Assembly: GCF_000003815.2 (NCBI RefSeq)
Contig: NC_049995.1
Location: 4,045,747-4,109,746, forward strand
Length of the DNA: 64,000 nt
Direction of reading: 5' to 3'
Source of the DNA: Branchiostoma floridae
Taxonomy: Eukaryota > Chordata > Leptocardii > Amphioxiformes > Branchiostomatidae
Shown here piece after piece: positions 44,660-57,200 of this stretch. The translations under genes and the position numbers were made by a program. How positions within the stretch are numbered: the stretch's first letter is position 1; the number at the start of each line of letters is the position of its first letter. Below the pieces are notes generated by a model that was given only the letters and a program-made list of their open reading frames with translations, was not told the origin of the DNA and ran no database searches.

Positions 44660-45304
44660 ACACATACATACACACGAAACACACACATACACACAAACAC
44701 ACACACAAACACAAGCATACGCACACACACACACATGCACACACACACAAGCACACACACACATGCACACACACACAAGCACACACACACACACACACAG
44801 AGATGCACACACACACACACAAGCACGAACACACACGCACATACATACACACACACATACACGCACACACATACACACACACACAAACACGCACACGCAC
44901 ACACACAAGCATATACACACACACACATACACACACACGCGCGCACGCACGCACACACAACCACACCATGATCCACCACAATACTAAGACTGACGTGTGG
45001 CCAAAGCTCTCTATTAGCCATAGGCTATTGTCGAGGACTTAAGAGCCTTGTAAACTTACAGTTAGCCAGGAAACCACTATTGTTGAAAAATAACTTACAA
45101 ATCCTGAGTCACGGGGCATGGTATTATTCTTAACACGTCAACACAAAACATCCTTTATACATATAGAAGGCCAAGGACGTGTTGAGGAAAAATGAAATAT
45201 ATTCGATATGATATTATCAGAGAACATAAGATACCCTGTGACTAAGTATAGATCATGAAGAAATTCTTACCTTTCCATAGACCTATGTGGCTTCGAGGCA
45301 ACAT
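41060..45304 (-). CDS. Alpha-2,8-sialyltransferase-like (ST8Sia family), complete, 7 exons
   Basis: Exons in transcript order: 45271-45304, 44355-44463, 43980-44063, 42799-43008, 42302-42473, 42022-42155, 41060-41360. The 1044 coding bases give 347 residues, normal for the family. It should be a type II Golgi enzyme adding sialic acid in alpha-2,8 linkage. Seen: short cytosolic tail, membrane segment [19 protein letters not shown], motif L from C120 ([12 protein letters not shown]), motif S at 263-288 ([16 protein letters not shown]), motif VS with H318 and E323, and the near-terminal C343 that pairs with motif L in homologues. Acceptor specificity cannot be read. Exon sizes and phases match the plus-strand paralogue; here the frame is intact. 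Intron 1 carries the long CA tract. The ATG at 45302-45304 gives an 11-codon first exon. Confidence 0.9.
42683..42796. repeat. Dispersed repeat family H (ggtaccggtac), copy 1
   Basis: A gggtgggtaccggtac start and a gtaccggtcccc end, with ggaccagaacctgaattttt between. Related stretches lie at 53040-53130, 54117-54440 and 55833-56030, mostly in ACSL introns. Confidence 0.6.
43230..43272. repeat. Short hairpin in sialyltransferase intron 3
   Basis: Arms aactctaaccttgtgg and ccacaagattagagtt around a ~10-base loop. Possibly the core of a small MITE. Confidence 0.6.
44558..44960. repeat. Long (CA)n microsatellite
   Basis: About 400 bp of CA/ACAC with TA, AA and GC interruptions in intron 1 of the minus-strand sialyltransferase gene. 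It creates artificial HTHT and VCVC frames on both strands. Confidence 0.95.
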
Positions 45305-46440
45305 TTTTGGACACGAAAATTTCAGCAGCAGATTGAACGCATTCTTGGGACGGAAATGGAGCCCGACGTGCCCTCCAAAATTAGCTTAGCACCCTTCCTT
45401 AGCAACGACTTGTTCTGTTGTAACCTCCATTAGTCCCGAAGCGTCGTACGACACAAAATATCGCACGAAATATGCGACGTGTATACCTTACACTGGACCT
45501 GTAGCATGCTTGAATCAGTAAGTGTTACACAATAGATCATTTAATTTAAACGTGACGAAAATAACAACGCCCAACAGACGACATATGACCTTCTGATTGA
45601 CTGTTTGTTTGTTTATTTATTTTTTTACTGAACCGAACTTTATTTGACTGTAAATTTCAATTAGAACACTGCAGAGGTATGACAGGTATGCAAAAACACC
45701 ACTGTATCGTGTAACATTTATACAATTCTACGTATTTTTGATTAACTTCAGACAGACGGGATTTTTGACAGTGTACGAGTCAGTAATGCTCCAGTGAGGT
45801 CATGGCCTAATCATTCATGTGTGCTAACTTCGTTAGGGTGGAAGAACAGGGTTGGCTACTTTTTGGTAACGCCTCAGGGGCGTTGCCCACATGTTTTCTA
45901 CAATCGAGGGCTCAACGCGGCTTAACTGAAACCCGAGCTATGTTAAAGCTAATGATGTTTTATAGAATTATAGTCAGTAAATCCATACTGCAAAATAGAC
46001 GCATATTTATTTCTCGTCTTCGTACATGTATTTTTCTATATCATCCTACCGAAATAGTTTACGGTACACGTTAGCTTCAGAAGTTCAGTACGTAAGACAC
46101 AATGTCGCACTATAGGACTCTACCAACGGGAACAGCTAAAAAATTCCTTCTTGACGGGCAAATCCGACAATTCTATAAACCGGTTGTGTCGCCCCTATCA
46201 CGTGTGCAGCTTCTGTATCTGTATTGTGTACTGCAGGGACCAGAGTACGCGGACAACCAGACAAAGCACAAGGAGTCAGCTAGCAATTCCAAAACCTAGA
46301 GAAGAAACCTTCAAAAGATCGATAGCCTAGCCTGTGTTTATACAATCTCTCGCTGGCTGGGGTTAATGACCCCCTCCCCTAGGGCGGCGGCAATACTATA
46401 GGGCCGGCCGCTAGGAGCGCGATTTTAGTCAGGCTAATCG
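45305..46440. other. 5' flank of the minus-strand sialyltransferase gene
   Basis: No gene was recognised. The phrase aacgcctcaggggcg (45869) is shared with 22370 (gacgcctcaggggcg) and belongs to another repeat family. Confidence 0.35.
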
Positions 46441-46740
46441 ATAGCCTACCGTGGACCAAATATCTGGAACAAGCTACCACCAGACACACGCTCGGCTCCA
46501 AATCTGACCTGCTTTAAGAGACTCTTGAAGTAAACGAAATGAACAAAACGAACGGACACGGACTATGAACCCTGAACTTTTGCTCTACTACTAGTATATT
46601 TTTTATGTTTTTGTACCATGTTTATGTAATGATTTATGTTGATAGATATATTAGAACTCTATATAATCTGTATCTCTGCTATATCCTATCTTATCAGACT
46701 CTTACCTCTTTCCTCATTACCTCCATGAATACACCTTTCT
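46440..46740 (+). mobile_element. LINE remnant, reverse transcriptase C-terminus
   Basis: 46450-46530 reads YRGPNIWNKLPPDTRSAP followed by LTCFKRLLK and a stop, the same C-terminal signature as at 18820. The following AT-rich stretch is probably its 3' tail. Confidence 0.55.
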
Positions 46741-47116
46741 CACACGGCGGCCATGATAGACCTAAAACGAGTTCAAAGCGGCAAACAAAAGACTGCCCAT
46801 CATAATTAGCAGTACAACCAATGATAGCCTGCCAATTAGGAAATCGACCAATAAGTGAATGGCTGCAAATCCGTCAAAAATTTGCATTATTATGTTTTTA
46901 TTTTGCATATCTTAAGGGACTATGGGATCAGTCTACACCACTCCAGATTGCTACATCTTTCGGTGCATAACACTACTTTATAATATTATTGTTCTATCTT
47001 ATATCATGAAAATTTGTGTGGTTTGGGGGAAAACTAAATTGACCTGATTTTAGAAATAAGTTTTGTCTGTTTGCCTCGTCTTCGATCTATCATGGCCGCC
47101 GCGTGAGAAAGGTGTA
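46730..47116. mobile_element. MITE family D, copy 2
   Basis: Ends tacacctttctcacacggcg and gccgcgtgagaaaggtgta; about 387 bp, highly similar to 14881-15277. It is inserted immediately next to a LINE remnant. Confidence 0.85.
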
Positions 47117-47829
47117 TAAATAAATAAATAAAAGTCCTATTTGAATGTTGGTATCCGAATATAGCTCCAGCTATACTCCGAATATAGGTCCACTTTTTGC
47201 ACAATTTTAGATGGAACCATGGCATGTATATTGACAGAGAGGCTTCATCGTTGACTGAAAGACAAACACTGCATTCATGACATTATGATCCAGCGTACAT
47301 CTGACCCACACCTTTATTCTTACAGTAATATTGCAACACATATGCATACATGTTAGGATGAACCACATTTGCACCATCTTAATTACTATGTATGTCTCCA
47401 ATTGAGTATATTTTTCACCAGCGTTTACATCAACACCTTGATAAAAAACTTATAACAATAATGTATCTTTTTACAAGGCAGTTCAGGCACCATGTGTTAG
47501 AATGCGGAGTACAATACACCATTCCATATAACCCAGTACTGTGTTGCATTGCATTAGCCTAAATTTGTAAAATTGAAATTCTATTGATTTCTCGGATAAC
47601 GAGAACACTTTATGTGCACGTTTTCGTAGTTACGTTCAACGTTTGTGGTGATGTGCCTAAAGACTGAAGTTTATCATTTGAAAAGTAGTGCTACAAAAAA
47701 AAATACATTTTCAGTTTATAACAATGATTTCCTCGTAGTCTAGTATAACCAATGTTGCCAATAGTATAAATACGTAGCTGAACAAATTGTTTTTCATGTA
47801 TATAGAATGCTCACTTTAAAATAGAACAA

Positions 47830-48160
47830 TTACTGTACACGTTCTTGTGTTTTAAGCTCTTCCTAATGGGCACGATAACGTGCATTTGTATTGTTGTTCA
47901 GACTATGTTTTTGTACTTTTCGTGGACCTGTGGCTGGAATGTATGTACACCTGAGAACCGTACGTTTAGACGTAAAGGATATAAACGGGATCATTACTGT
48001 ACACGTTCTTGTGTTTTAAGCTCTTGCATTTGCTAATGGACACGACGTGCATTTTTATTTCGCTGATCGTAGGTTTTTGTACATGTCTCGAATCTGTGGT
48101 TGGAATGCAGACCTGAGAGCGGTACGTATTGACTTGAAGGAAATTGGAAAATTATTGTAG
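47830..48160 (-). repeat. Two extra copies of the ACSL terminal-exon end, 166-bp tandem
   Basis: The last ~25 codons of ACSL (around [13 protein letters not shown], stop at 48230) are repeated 166 and 332 bp further 3'. The gtttttgtac word lies at 48239, 48073 and 47907. The nearer copy still reads FQPQIRDMYKNL; the farther is diverged. Flanking sequence (tactgtacacgttcttgtgt) is repeated too. The copies lie beyond the stop and would only be 3' UTR. Confidence 0.85.
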
Positions 48161-48229
48161 ACGTTTGTTTCGTTTGACGTTACCCCGAATGGACAACGTA
48201 AATATATAGAGATCATCAGATCGGATTAT

Positions 48230-51200
48230 TCAGACCAGGTTTTTGTACATGTCTTGAATCTGTGGTTGGAAAGTGGACCTAAGAGCGGTACGTTTAGACT
48301 TGAATGTCGGAGTGAGCAGACCGTTCTCCAGGCTGAAGAGTTCCGGATGGAGGTGGATGTCCTTCACCTGTGGAAACAAAAGTTCTCCGTAAAGTATAGA
48401 GTTTCTCGTATGCTTTGTATAGTTGTGTGCTTCTTTAAGTTTGTATGGACAGACAAAGACAAGATGGCACTGCACTCAAGTAACAGTGCCACAAAGTACA
48501 GACAGAAGGTAAAGGTACTCTTTTTGCCTCTCTGACCAAAGTCAGGTACCCATTTTTACACCTGGCTGAAGTGATGATGAGGAAGGTTGTGTAAAGTGCC
48601 TTTCCTAAGGGGGGGGGGGGGGGGGGCACAGCAAGTATCGAGTCCAACACTCTACCAGTAACGCAACAACAACGCTTTGTTTAGTTGTATATATTGTTTG
48701 TTACTACACAACACAACAAAAACAATCATAACCTCTCTGTGAGTTAAGTACATCTTCTTTTACCTGTTCAAAGGAATGCAGACCACGTTGTTGCCCTAGG
48801 CTGGTTACCTCTTCTAGAATGGCATTCCTTACAGCCTGTATGCGTGGAAAGAAGAAATTGTAATTAGAAGAACTTTGACCATTTTGTTGCAAAGATGTGT
48901 CAACTTTGCGTCGTGTATCAAAGCTTGAAGAGCCACATCGTCGTCAATGTTGTTATAGTGTGGGCTGACTCTGTCAGAAATTGCTGAATTGCGAGAATCT
49001 TACAACTGACTAGGTTCAATCACAAGGATCTGTAACGGTTGCCATTCGGCCCTCTTGTGAGCAATTGTCCCAGGTGTGGCCATAGGGCACAAAGAAGGAC
49101 CCCGACACCTTTCCAATCACTGTGGGATTTTCTTGACGTACTCGAGGAATGGCTTAATTTCATATCCTATCCTAGGGACGTTCCTGTTCGAAGCTTTGTA
49201 CTAATTTTTATGAGTGAAGTCAGGTACTTGTGAAGGACCTTTCCTACGAGAGAATCATCTGGGCATGTCAGAATCTGATTCTGGGTCAACTAATTTGATC
49301 CTTACGCCACATGATGCCAAAATTGAAGAACGTACAAAGCTGTAAACACCTTGTCCATCGGAGTATGTCAAAATCAAGACCCTAATTACGCCTCAAGATG
49401 TCAGGAAAGGAAGAATAATTGACGTATGCACAAAGTTGTCATCACCTTGCTCTTGCACAGCTCGTGCATCGTGCCCTCCATGTTCAGGTTGTTCTTGGCC
49501 CAACTTGGCAACACCTCAGGGTCGGGGACGAAAATACCAACACACGACGCCTGGGAATATACAACACCAAGGGAACGTTTTAGCAGCTTGTTTAGAATAC
49601 ATCACAATATACATCAATCCTTGCAACTTCTTTGATTTACGACAAATGTATATACGGATAAAATTTTCAACGACCACTGTCACCTTCTTCAGGATCAATA
49701 CTGTATTCTGAAGAAGGTGACAGTGGTCGTTGAAAATTTTACCTGTGTGTACTTTTGTGTTGGAAGAACGTTTAGCATTGTACGATGATTACTATCATTG
49801 CACGGATGAGCTTCCATGATAACTATGATAAGATCATCTAACCTTCAGACTCTCTCCATGAACAAACGCCTGCGCCACCAGCGGGCTGCCTGTGTAGATA
49901 CTCTCCACCTTCTCTGGAGCAATGTACTCTCCCTGGAGTTGGTGCAAAAAAAGATGTATAAATCCAACTGGTATGTGTATCATTAGCCTCCATAGCAGGC
50001 TCTCTGGGTCCCTTTTTCGTCTTTTTTTGGCTCATAATACAGTTTTGCTGGCCAGCAGTACAAGCGAACCAGTACAAATAAATGGCCAGCAAAATGTATT
50101 ATGAGCCAAAATGACGAAAAATCCGGCCGGATATTAGGGCTGCTATAAGTGAGATTTAATCAGTCTTAAATCTAACTATTCTGTCATTTTTCTTAGATGA
50201 CAAAGGGAAACGGAACTATCAAGAAAGTTTGACTTTAATAGTTTACCTGGGCAAGCTTGAAAATGTGCTTCTTTCGGTCAATGATCTTGAGAACGCCGTT
50301 CTAAAAAAAATTATCATGATACAAAATAACCGATGAAACATAAGTCTACTAAGGACACACAGCTTGAAATAAATAGAAATAGAATTCATACAAATGAACC
50401 AATGTCACAGGAATTGAAAGAACAGAATGAAATAAAAACCCAACTCAAAATTGAAGCAAATTGAGATGTAAGAACGTGTACACAAAAAAAAACGAAGGAA
50501 TGAACGAACAAATGAACGAATGAATGGTCGATTAAATGGATACCGGTAGCCACTGCCCCACGTCTCCTGTATGCAACCAGCCGTCCTCATCAAGCGCATC
50601 TGCTGTTTTCTCGGGGGCCTTGTAATACCCCTTCATGATGTTTGGTCCTTTAGCGCACACCTGTCGTGAACATCACAATACTCATGGACAGGAAACACCC
50701 AAGTGTTGTCTTGTCTTATAACTTTCAATGGCCCAACACACGCCTTTTTGGAGTCGACTAGAGGCTTTTATATCGTATTTTTCGTTCCCCAAAACTGCCT
50801 GAACGGAAATGTGACATCAGCTTAAATACCGGTAATCATGGCACAGTCTAAAATTCTTGACGGAATGACGCCTAACAAAACTTTTTCTTTAATGTTCCTA
50901 TTTCATTTACTACATATATGTATTAACCTGCAGCTTCTGGCTGAAATAGAATAGACCGCTGTACAAAACAGGATCCTTACATATTGATTTATACTAAGTA
51001 TCACTTCATTTATGTTCCTTTGCATGATTTGAATTAGTATTATTAATTCTTTGTACTTATCATTTGTCTGTTTCTCGTTGTCTGAACTTTTTTTTGCAAT
51101 TAGCCCACAGGCAAGAAGTTGCAATAAACTTATTGTACAGTTATTTATTTATTATTATTTATGTTAGTTTTGGAATAATGATAAAAACCGTATCCTTACC

Positions 51201-54200
51201 TCCCCCTGGTTGTTCTTGGTGTAGTAGTCCATCTCGGGAATGTCAACAAGCTTGATGAGATTACAGGTCAGTGGTGAGCCCACGTGACCTGAAGAAGAAT
51301 AGATCAACATTGGCTAGAATTCCATATCAAAATGAACATGTACACCATTTAGCTGTAACGTTTAAACAATAATTCATTTTCAAGTTTTTTTAGATTTTCG
51401 TTCACTAGGAAAACAAAATCATAAAATATGTATCACGAGGCTTGATGCATTTCTGTAAAGCAGAAGAAATATTACTGTCACAGTGACTTACCGGTGCTGT
51501 GGTCACCAGGTATAGTGAAGGAAACTCCTGCATTCGCCTCTGTTTGTCCGTATCCTTCATACACCTGGGAAATAAGAGATAGCTTGTTTGTTCCTTTGTT
51601 ATAACACGTCTTTGGCCGATGACAAAATGGGGAGTAAAAGTGGGAATAAAAATGAAATAATTTATCTACATAGAATCCTCTCGTATTTCACTGTCAGAAC
51701 CAGAACGGAGCCGATACCAACTTCTCACGTGACACTCACGGACGGTCACGTGTTCTGAGCGATTCGGTACTCCTCAATGTCAAATCCCTCACCATAGAGG
51801 AAATTGAGTATTGTCAAACAAGGTAAACAGCTTACCGTACAACCAATAGAAAAAGCTTACCGTACAACCAATAGAAACAGCTTATCGTGCAACCAATAGG
51901 AACAGCTTACCGTACAACCAATAGAAACAGCTTATCGTGCAACCCATAGGAACAGCTTACCGTACAACCAATAGAAACAGCTTACCGTACAACCAATAGA
52001 AACAGCTTACCGTACAACCAATAGAAACAGCTTACCGTACAACCAATAGAAACAGCTTACCGTACAACCAATAGAAACAGCTTACCGTACAACCAATAGA
52101 AACAGCTTACCGTACAACCAATGGCCGCCCTTAGGAAAGTCATGGCTGCCTCCGACAGAGGAGCCGATCCTGTGATGATAGCCCTCACACGACCTCCCAG
52201 AAGATTCTACATACGTAAGGTATAACACAGTTATAATTACATGACATCAAATTCTCTTGGAACTAATTGAAGCAAAGATGTTTTTAGCAACCGATGATAT
52301 CGTGGTAGGCATATGTTGAATAGTCTGTGAAATGCAAACTCCGGGGCTAAATTGGCTCCTCCAGTGGGTCGAAAGAAGCGTGATTAAATCAGGCTATATG
52401 TTGTAGAACTTACTTGGACTTTGCCAAAGATCAGCGTATCCCAAATGCTGTCACGTCTGACAATACCCCTGAAACACAAAAAACAATGTGTTAGTTAAAA
52501 GATTATTAATGGTAATTAGGTACATCATGATGATGATGGTATATCAAAAACATTCTTTAAAATCTTACTGTGATAGCTAGGTCGTACTTGTTGCCTTTAT
52601 TGCATTGAAAAGCAATAACTTCTGTAAAAATTGACGTTAACGTTACCTTTTGACTTCCGCAGATTTGCTTCTCAAGGCTATCTCCAACAGCTTGGACTTG
52701 ATGGCGCTACCCTGAACTCCTGCGTTTACCTGGGAAAGATATTGAGAACAAAACTAGATTCGAACCATTGTTCTGACAACAGGGTTGTTTGTGAATACGC
52801 TATACTCAAAACAATGGTCCATTTCGCTACAATTGAATCTGTTAGGTGGAGTATCGAATTTTCACGTCAACAACGCTAACTGCCTCTGTTAAGTAATACC
52901 AAGTTGGACTGTAGAAACTTGATAAAAAAGAATGACTATCAACTCTCCTATACTTAGTTCTTGATCTTTTCTTGGACTAATAAGCCTGCTCAAAACACGT
53001 CAACGTCTGTCACCGTAGTGCCGGTATAATCTGTTCATTTTCCAATCGGTCCAACATCCGGTCTACAGAATTTTTTTCAGATCCGTTATCCGGACCGGTT
53101 CAACGAAGCAGGTTTGTACCGGTACCCACCTCAAGAAAGCAAAATGCCGAACAATACATCTCCGTTGACAAGAGATGTTGAGAAGGACTATACCGGAATA
53201 GAATCGACATCGAGGACCTATTCTACCAGGTAAACCGACTTTACCGACCTTGTCATATATCTTGTACATATATATTTCATGGAAGAGGGCTACAGGAAGA
53301 GTAGAGATTGCATGTCAACACTAGTGAAGATTCCTTAATAAACAAATAAACGAATCTACTTTGTCATATATCCTGTTGAGCAGACGAGGGACCGACGGGA
53401 AGATGGTGGGCCGGAGTTCCCGGAAGTCATCCAGCAGTTTCTTGACGTCACCACCGAAGAATCCGATCTGAACACCGGTCATGAAGAACATCACCTGGAA
53501 AAACGGCGATGAAGGTTAGACATCAGGTAATAAGATACGCAAAAGAGCAATTACTCAATCAACTGGATATGATGTGGTTAACGGTCAGACGTTTCAGATG
53601 ACATCTGTTATCTTTCGTCAGTGAATAATTGCTGTTTAGAGTATCATGTAAAAAGCTAGCATGGGTACAATCCGGATAGTAGTTCGTGCCTATGTTCACT
53701 TCAGATAAGCGATCCATACAGTGTATAATGAATTTCAGAGCTAGAAGCGACTGTATATAGTATAAAATGCATATAGTATAAAATGAACGCCGGAGCGAAC
53801 TACTTTCCGGATCGTACCCAGGCTCTTAAAAACCAGCATAATTGCAAAATTTGCATCAGTTACAGTTTTGTTCTCCAAGATAGGGGTTAAACAATGATGT
53901 TGCAATACCCACATGTAGCGACCTCTCGAACTGGTGAGGAAGAGGCAAGTAGGACACGTGCATGTCATCAGGCCCCAGACACAGGTAGCCCTATACGAAA
54001 ACAGTAATGCAGAAGTCATCATTACGAACATCTTAACAAGGCGGTATTAAAAGCATTAATAACACTCCTTCGGTAGTAATCTGTAGTTAGAAAACCATCC
54101 TATATTGCTACAGGTCACGGGTTGGGTACCAGTACATCATACCGGTACAAAACTGGTTCTTCTTCTTGGACCGGTACGAAAAAAACGGACTTGAAAAAAA

Positions 54201-57200
54201 TCAGTGGGCCGGATTTTAAACCGATCAGAAAAGGAACAAAATACATCGGCAGGCGTCCACATGTTTGGGGGGCTAATACCCGTCCAAGAAGTGTATTCCT
54301 CTAAACAGATTACTTCGTAGCAAAATAGATCATTGTTCTGAGTATCATCAATTCACAGTTCAGTTCAGGTCCGGACCAGCTGGACCTGATCCTCTGCACC
54401 TGAACCGTACATGTACCTGAATTTTCTCTACCGGTATACACTCCTATACTCTTGGATAATAAAGATTTTATTCTTAAAGGTGATTAAGTTTCCGCAGGAT
54501 TTCATGATGTAATCAAAGATGGTGTAATCTCTGACGATATCAGAGATGGCCACCGACCTCCACATGTTTCAGCACAGCACTGATGTTTGTGACGATGTTC
54601 CTGTGAGTCAGCATCACGCCTTTAGGAAGTCCTGAAAATGATGGAAAAAACTGTGATCCTGATGATTTGCACCAAGGTTCTGAAGTGTTTATCATTGACA
54701 AGAAGTGTCTTTTGTGATTATCCTCTTACTAGTGAATTAATGTGATAGAAGAGTGCTATCACATTTTTTCACAAATAGAGACAATATTTTATCTATTTTA
54801 CCTATTACTAGTGACTTAATGTGATAGAGGGATGCTATCACAGTTCTGTCCTAAAATACTACTCAGGGCTAAATAAATGTGATAAATAATTACGTCTCTT
54901 TTGTGACAAATCATCGCATGTTCAGATCGAGCTGTAAGCCTTCAATCTCGTAGCTCTTCTTTGCTCCCAATGTCACAACGTTTTGTAACAACGTCCTAGA
55001 AAGTACACTTTACATGGCCAATGGAAAATACTTACTAGTAAGTCTAAATTGAATGTATCTAAAGTAGCTTAAACTTTAATTGTAACTTTTTTTTAATTTG
55101 CCAATCGAAACGCAAATTAAATATTTTATTGCAAACCCGTAGTTCCGCTGGTGTAGCAAATCGTCAGCAGGTCTTCTGGACGAGGTGGCTAAGAAATAAT
55201 ACAAGTTACTAAAAACAACCAAATGAACGCTAATGCTGAAAACAATTGACTCTGCCATCATCAAAGGTTTTAGTCTTATAAGCATGATATAGTTTAACTG
55301 TCTAGTAAGTTCACATGCTCTCACGTGACTTCAATTGACCAATCAATTGAATTGTTTCAAGTCAGACGTGTAATGTTTTTGACTTAATAACAACTCTGAC
55401 CTGCTAGCGCGCTCTTATAGGTAAGTATAAAGTATAAGTTTATCTATGCAAATAATGTTAGTAATAAAAGTAACTCACAACAGCTTTGTGTGTGTTTCTC
55501 CTTCCAGCCTCCTGTTTTAAAGAAGAAGAAAAATACTTGTAAGATGAAATGCCTTTTAAAACTTCTTACAAAAAGTTCCTGTCAAGTGAAGAATTTTCAT
55601 TGGTCACCAAATCAATGACGAAACAAGCCCATACCTCCACGTCATCAAACGTCATCACTTCAACGCCCAATGAGGTGGCTCGTTTCTTCAGGTCATCACT
55701 GATCTTTTCCATGACCACGATTCTCTTGACCACAGACACCTCCTGGGTTATGTCGAGGATGGAGGCTACCTTCTTCTCCACGTCACATACAATAGTATGG
55801 AGATTTCCTGAAAGAAAAGGTAAGCAGTCGGAACTAGGGGTGGGTACCGGTACACTACCGGTACAAAAACTGCACAACTCCGTCCTGAAAAAATTTGGTG
55901 GACCGGATGTTGGACACACGTTTCGGGGCTTACCGATCGAAGAAAATAACAAGACTGAAGTAGACAAGTTTTCACATACAGGTCTAGGTTCAGGTCCGGA
56001 CCTGTCGTCGGAGGTTACCCTCCGTCACACTAGAGTAATCAGATTTCTGGGTACCATCCTCTGCAGTTACATTAGTGTCGCTGGCTCTCTCTGTTCGCAG
56101 GTCACCGAGTGAAGCAAGCTAAAAGGGAGAGCTGATGATAACTACGGAGGACGGTAACCATGCTTTTAGGCTTCACCTCATTGACGGCGTGCGCAATCTG
56201 GTACAACATGTGGTAATTGCAGTACGGAAACACACAGAGAGACAGGCAGACAGACAGAGAAAACAACACAGTACTATGCTCTCTTGAGGTTTTGCTGTAT
56301 TTACTTACTGTTCTATGAACATGTGGAACGATACAGATCTAGAGTTATGTTGTAATATTTTCCAGTCACATTTTCCAGCTTGTGCTCTTTTTAGTGCCAA
56401 GGTCAATGTTACCCCTCACCCTGTTCGATGACAAACTTGATGGCCTGTGATCCCAGCGTGTCATACAATGGAACAACAACCATGGAGAACGCACTGCATG
56501 CCTGCTCAGCAATCACCCACTGTGACACAAAAACACAATTTGTGAAATTTGTCATCAACTTTCACAGAGACGGAGGACGTTACAGGCTTCTTTGATTCGC
56601 TGATGACGTCACGTGCAAGGCTCGGTCTTTTCTGTTGTCGTGTTGGATTGCAGTTTAGGTTGTGACAAAAATACTTAATTGACGTTTTACTCTAAATCAA
56701 GTCGAAGTGTAGATGGAGTTACAATCGTAGCAATCATTGAGAAAACATTTTACTGACCTCTGGACGATTCTGGGAGAAGATGGCGACAAAGGTGTCCTGT
56801 CCGGCAGATAGGCCCTTCTCCAACAGACCCGACCCGAACCGGAGGGCCCTGTCGTGTACCTGCACCAGAGAAAACTATCATCAGCACAAAGGAACAAGTG
56901 AAGGGTTCTAACATTTTCCAGATGTCCATCACCAAGCCTACGGGTATACTGACCTTGAGTGACCCTACCACATACCCAATATCAGTCAGCTAGTTTGTGT
57001 GAATACACAACGCAAACACCGTTGTTCGAGGCTTATATTAAATAACGGCCCCTTCCGCTATAACGGGTCGCAGAAAACAGTATTTATTCGCGACTTGAAA
57101 AAGCCGTTCCAATTTTGAGATTGTATAACTGGGCAGGCAAACTTATTTCATTTTCACATATTTTGTACATTGTATTTCGAACTGTTCAGTTTTTGATTGT

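Noticed and set aside
44558..44960. Long His-Thr and Val-Cys rich frames on both strands
   Set aside because: They are translations of a CA microsatellite; no codon structure is present.
53063..53269. Extra ACSL exon suggested by IYDK on the minus strand
   Set aside because: Only ~16 bases match the true exon edge and the rest is family H repeat; the real exon at 53360-53494 joins perfectly to the next one.
55549..56112. 187-codon plus-strand frame
   Set aside because: It is antisense to the ACSL exon at 55635-55807 and runs into family H repeat.
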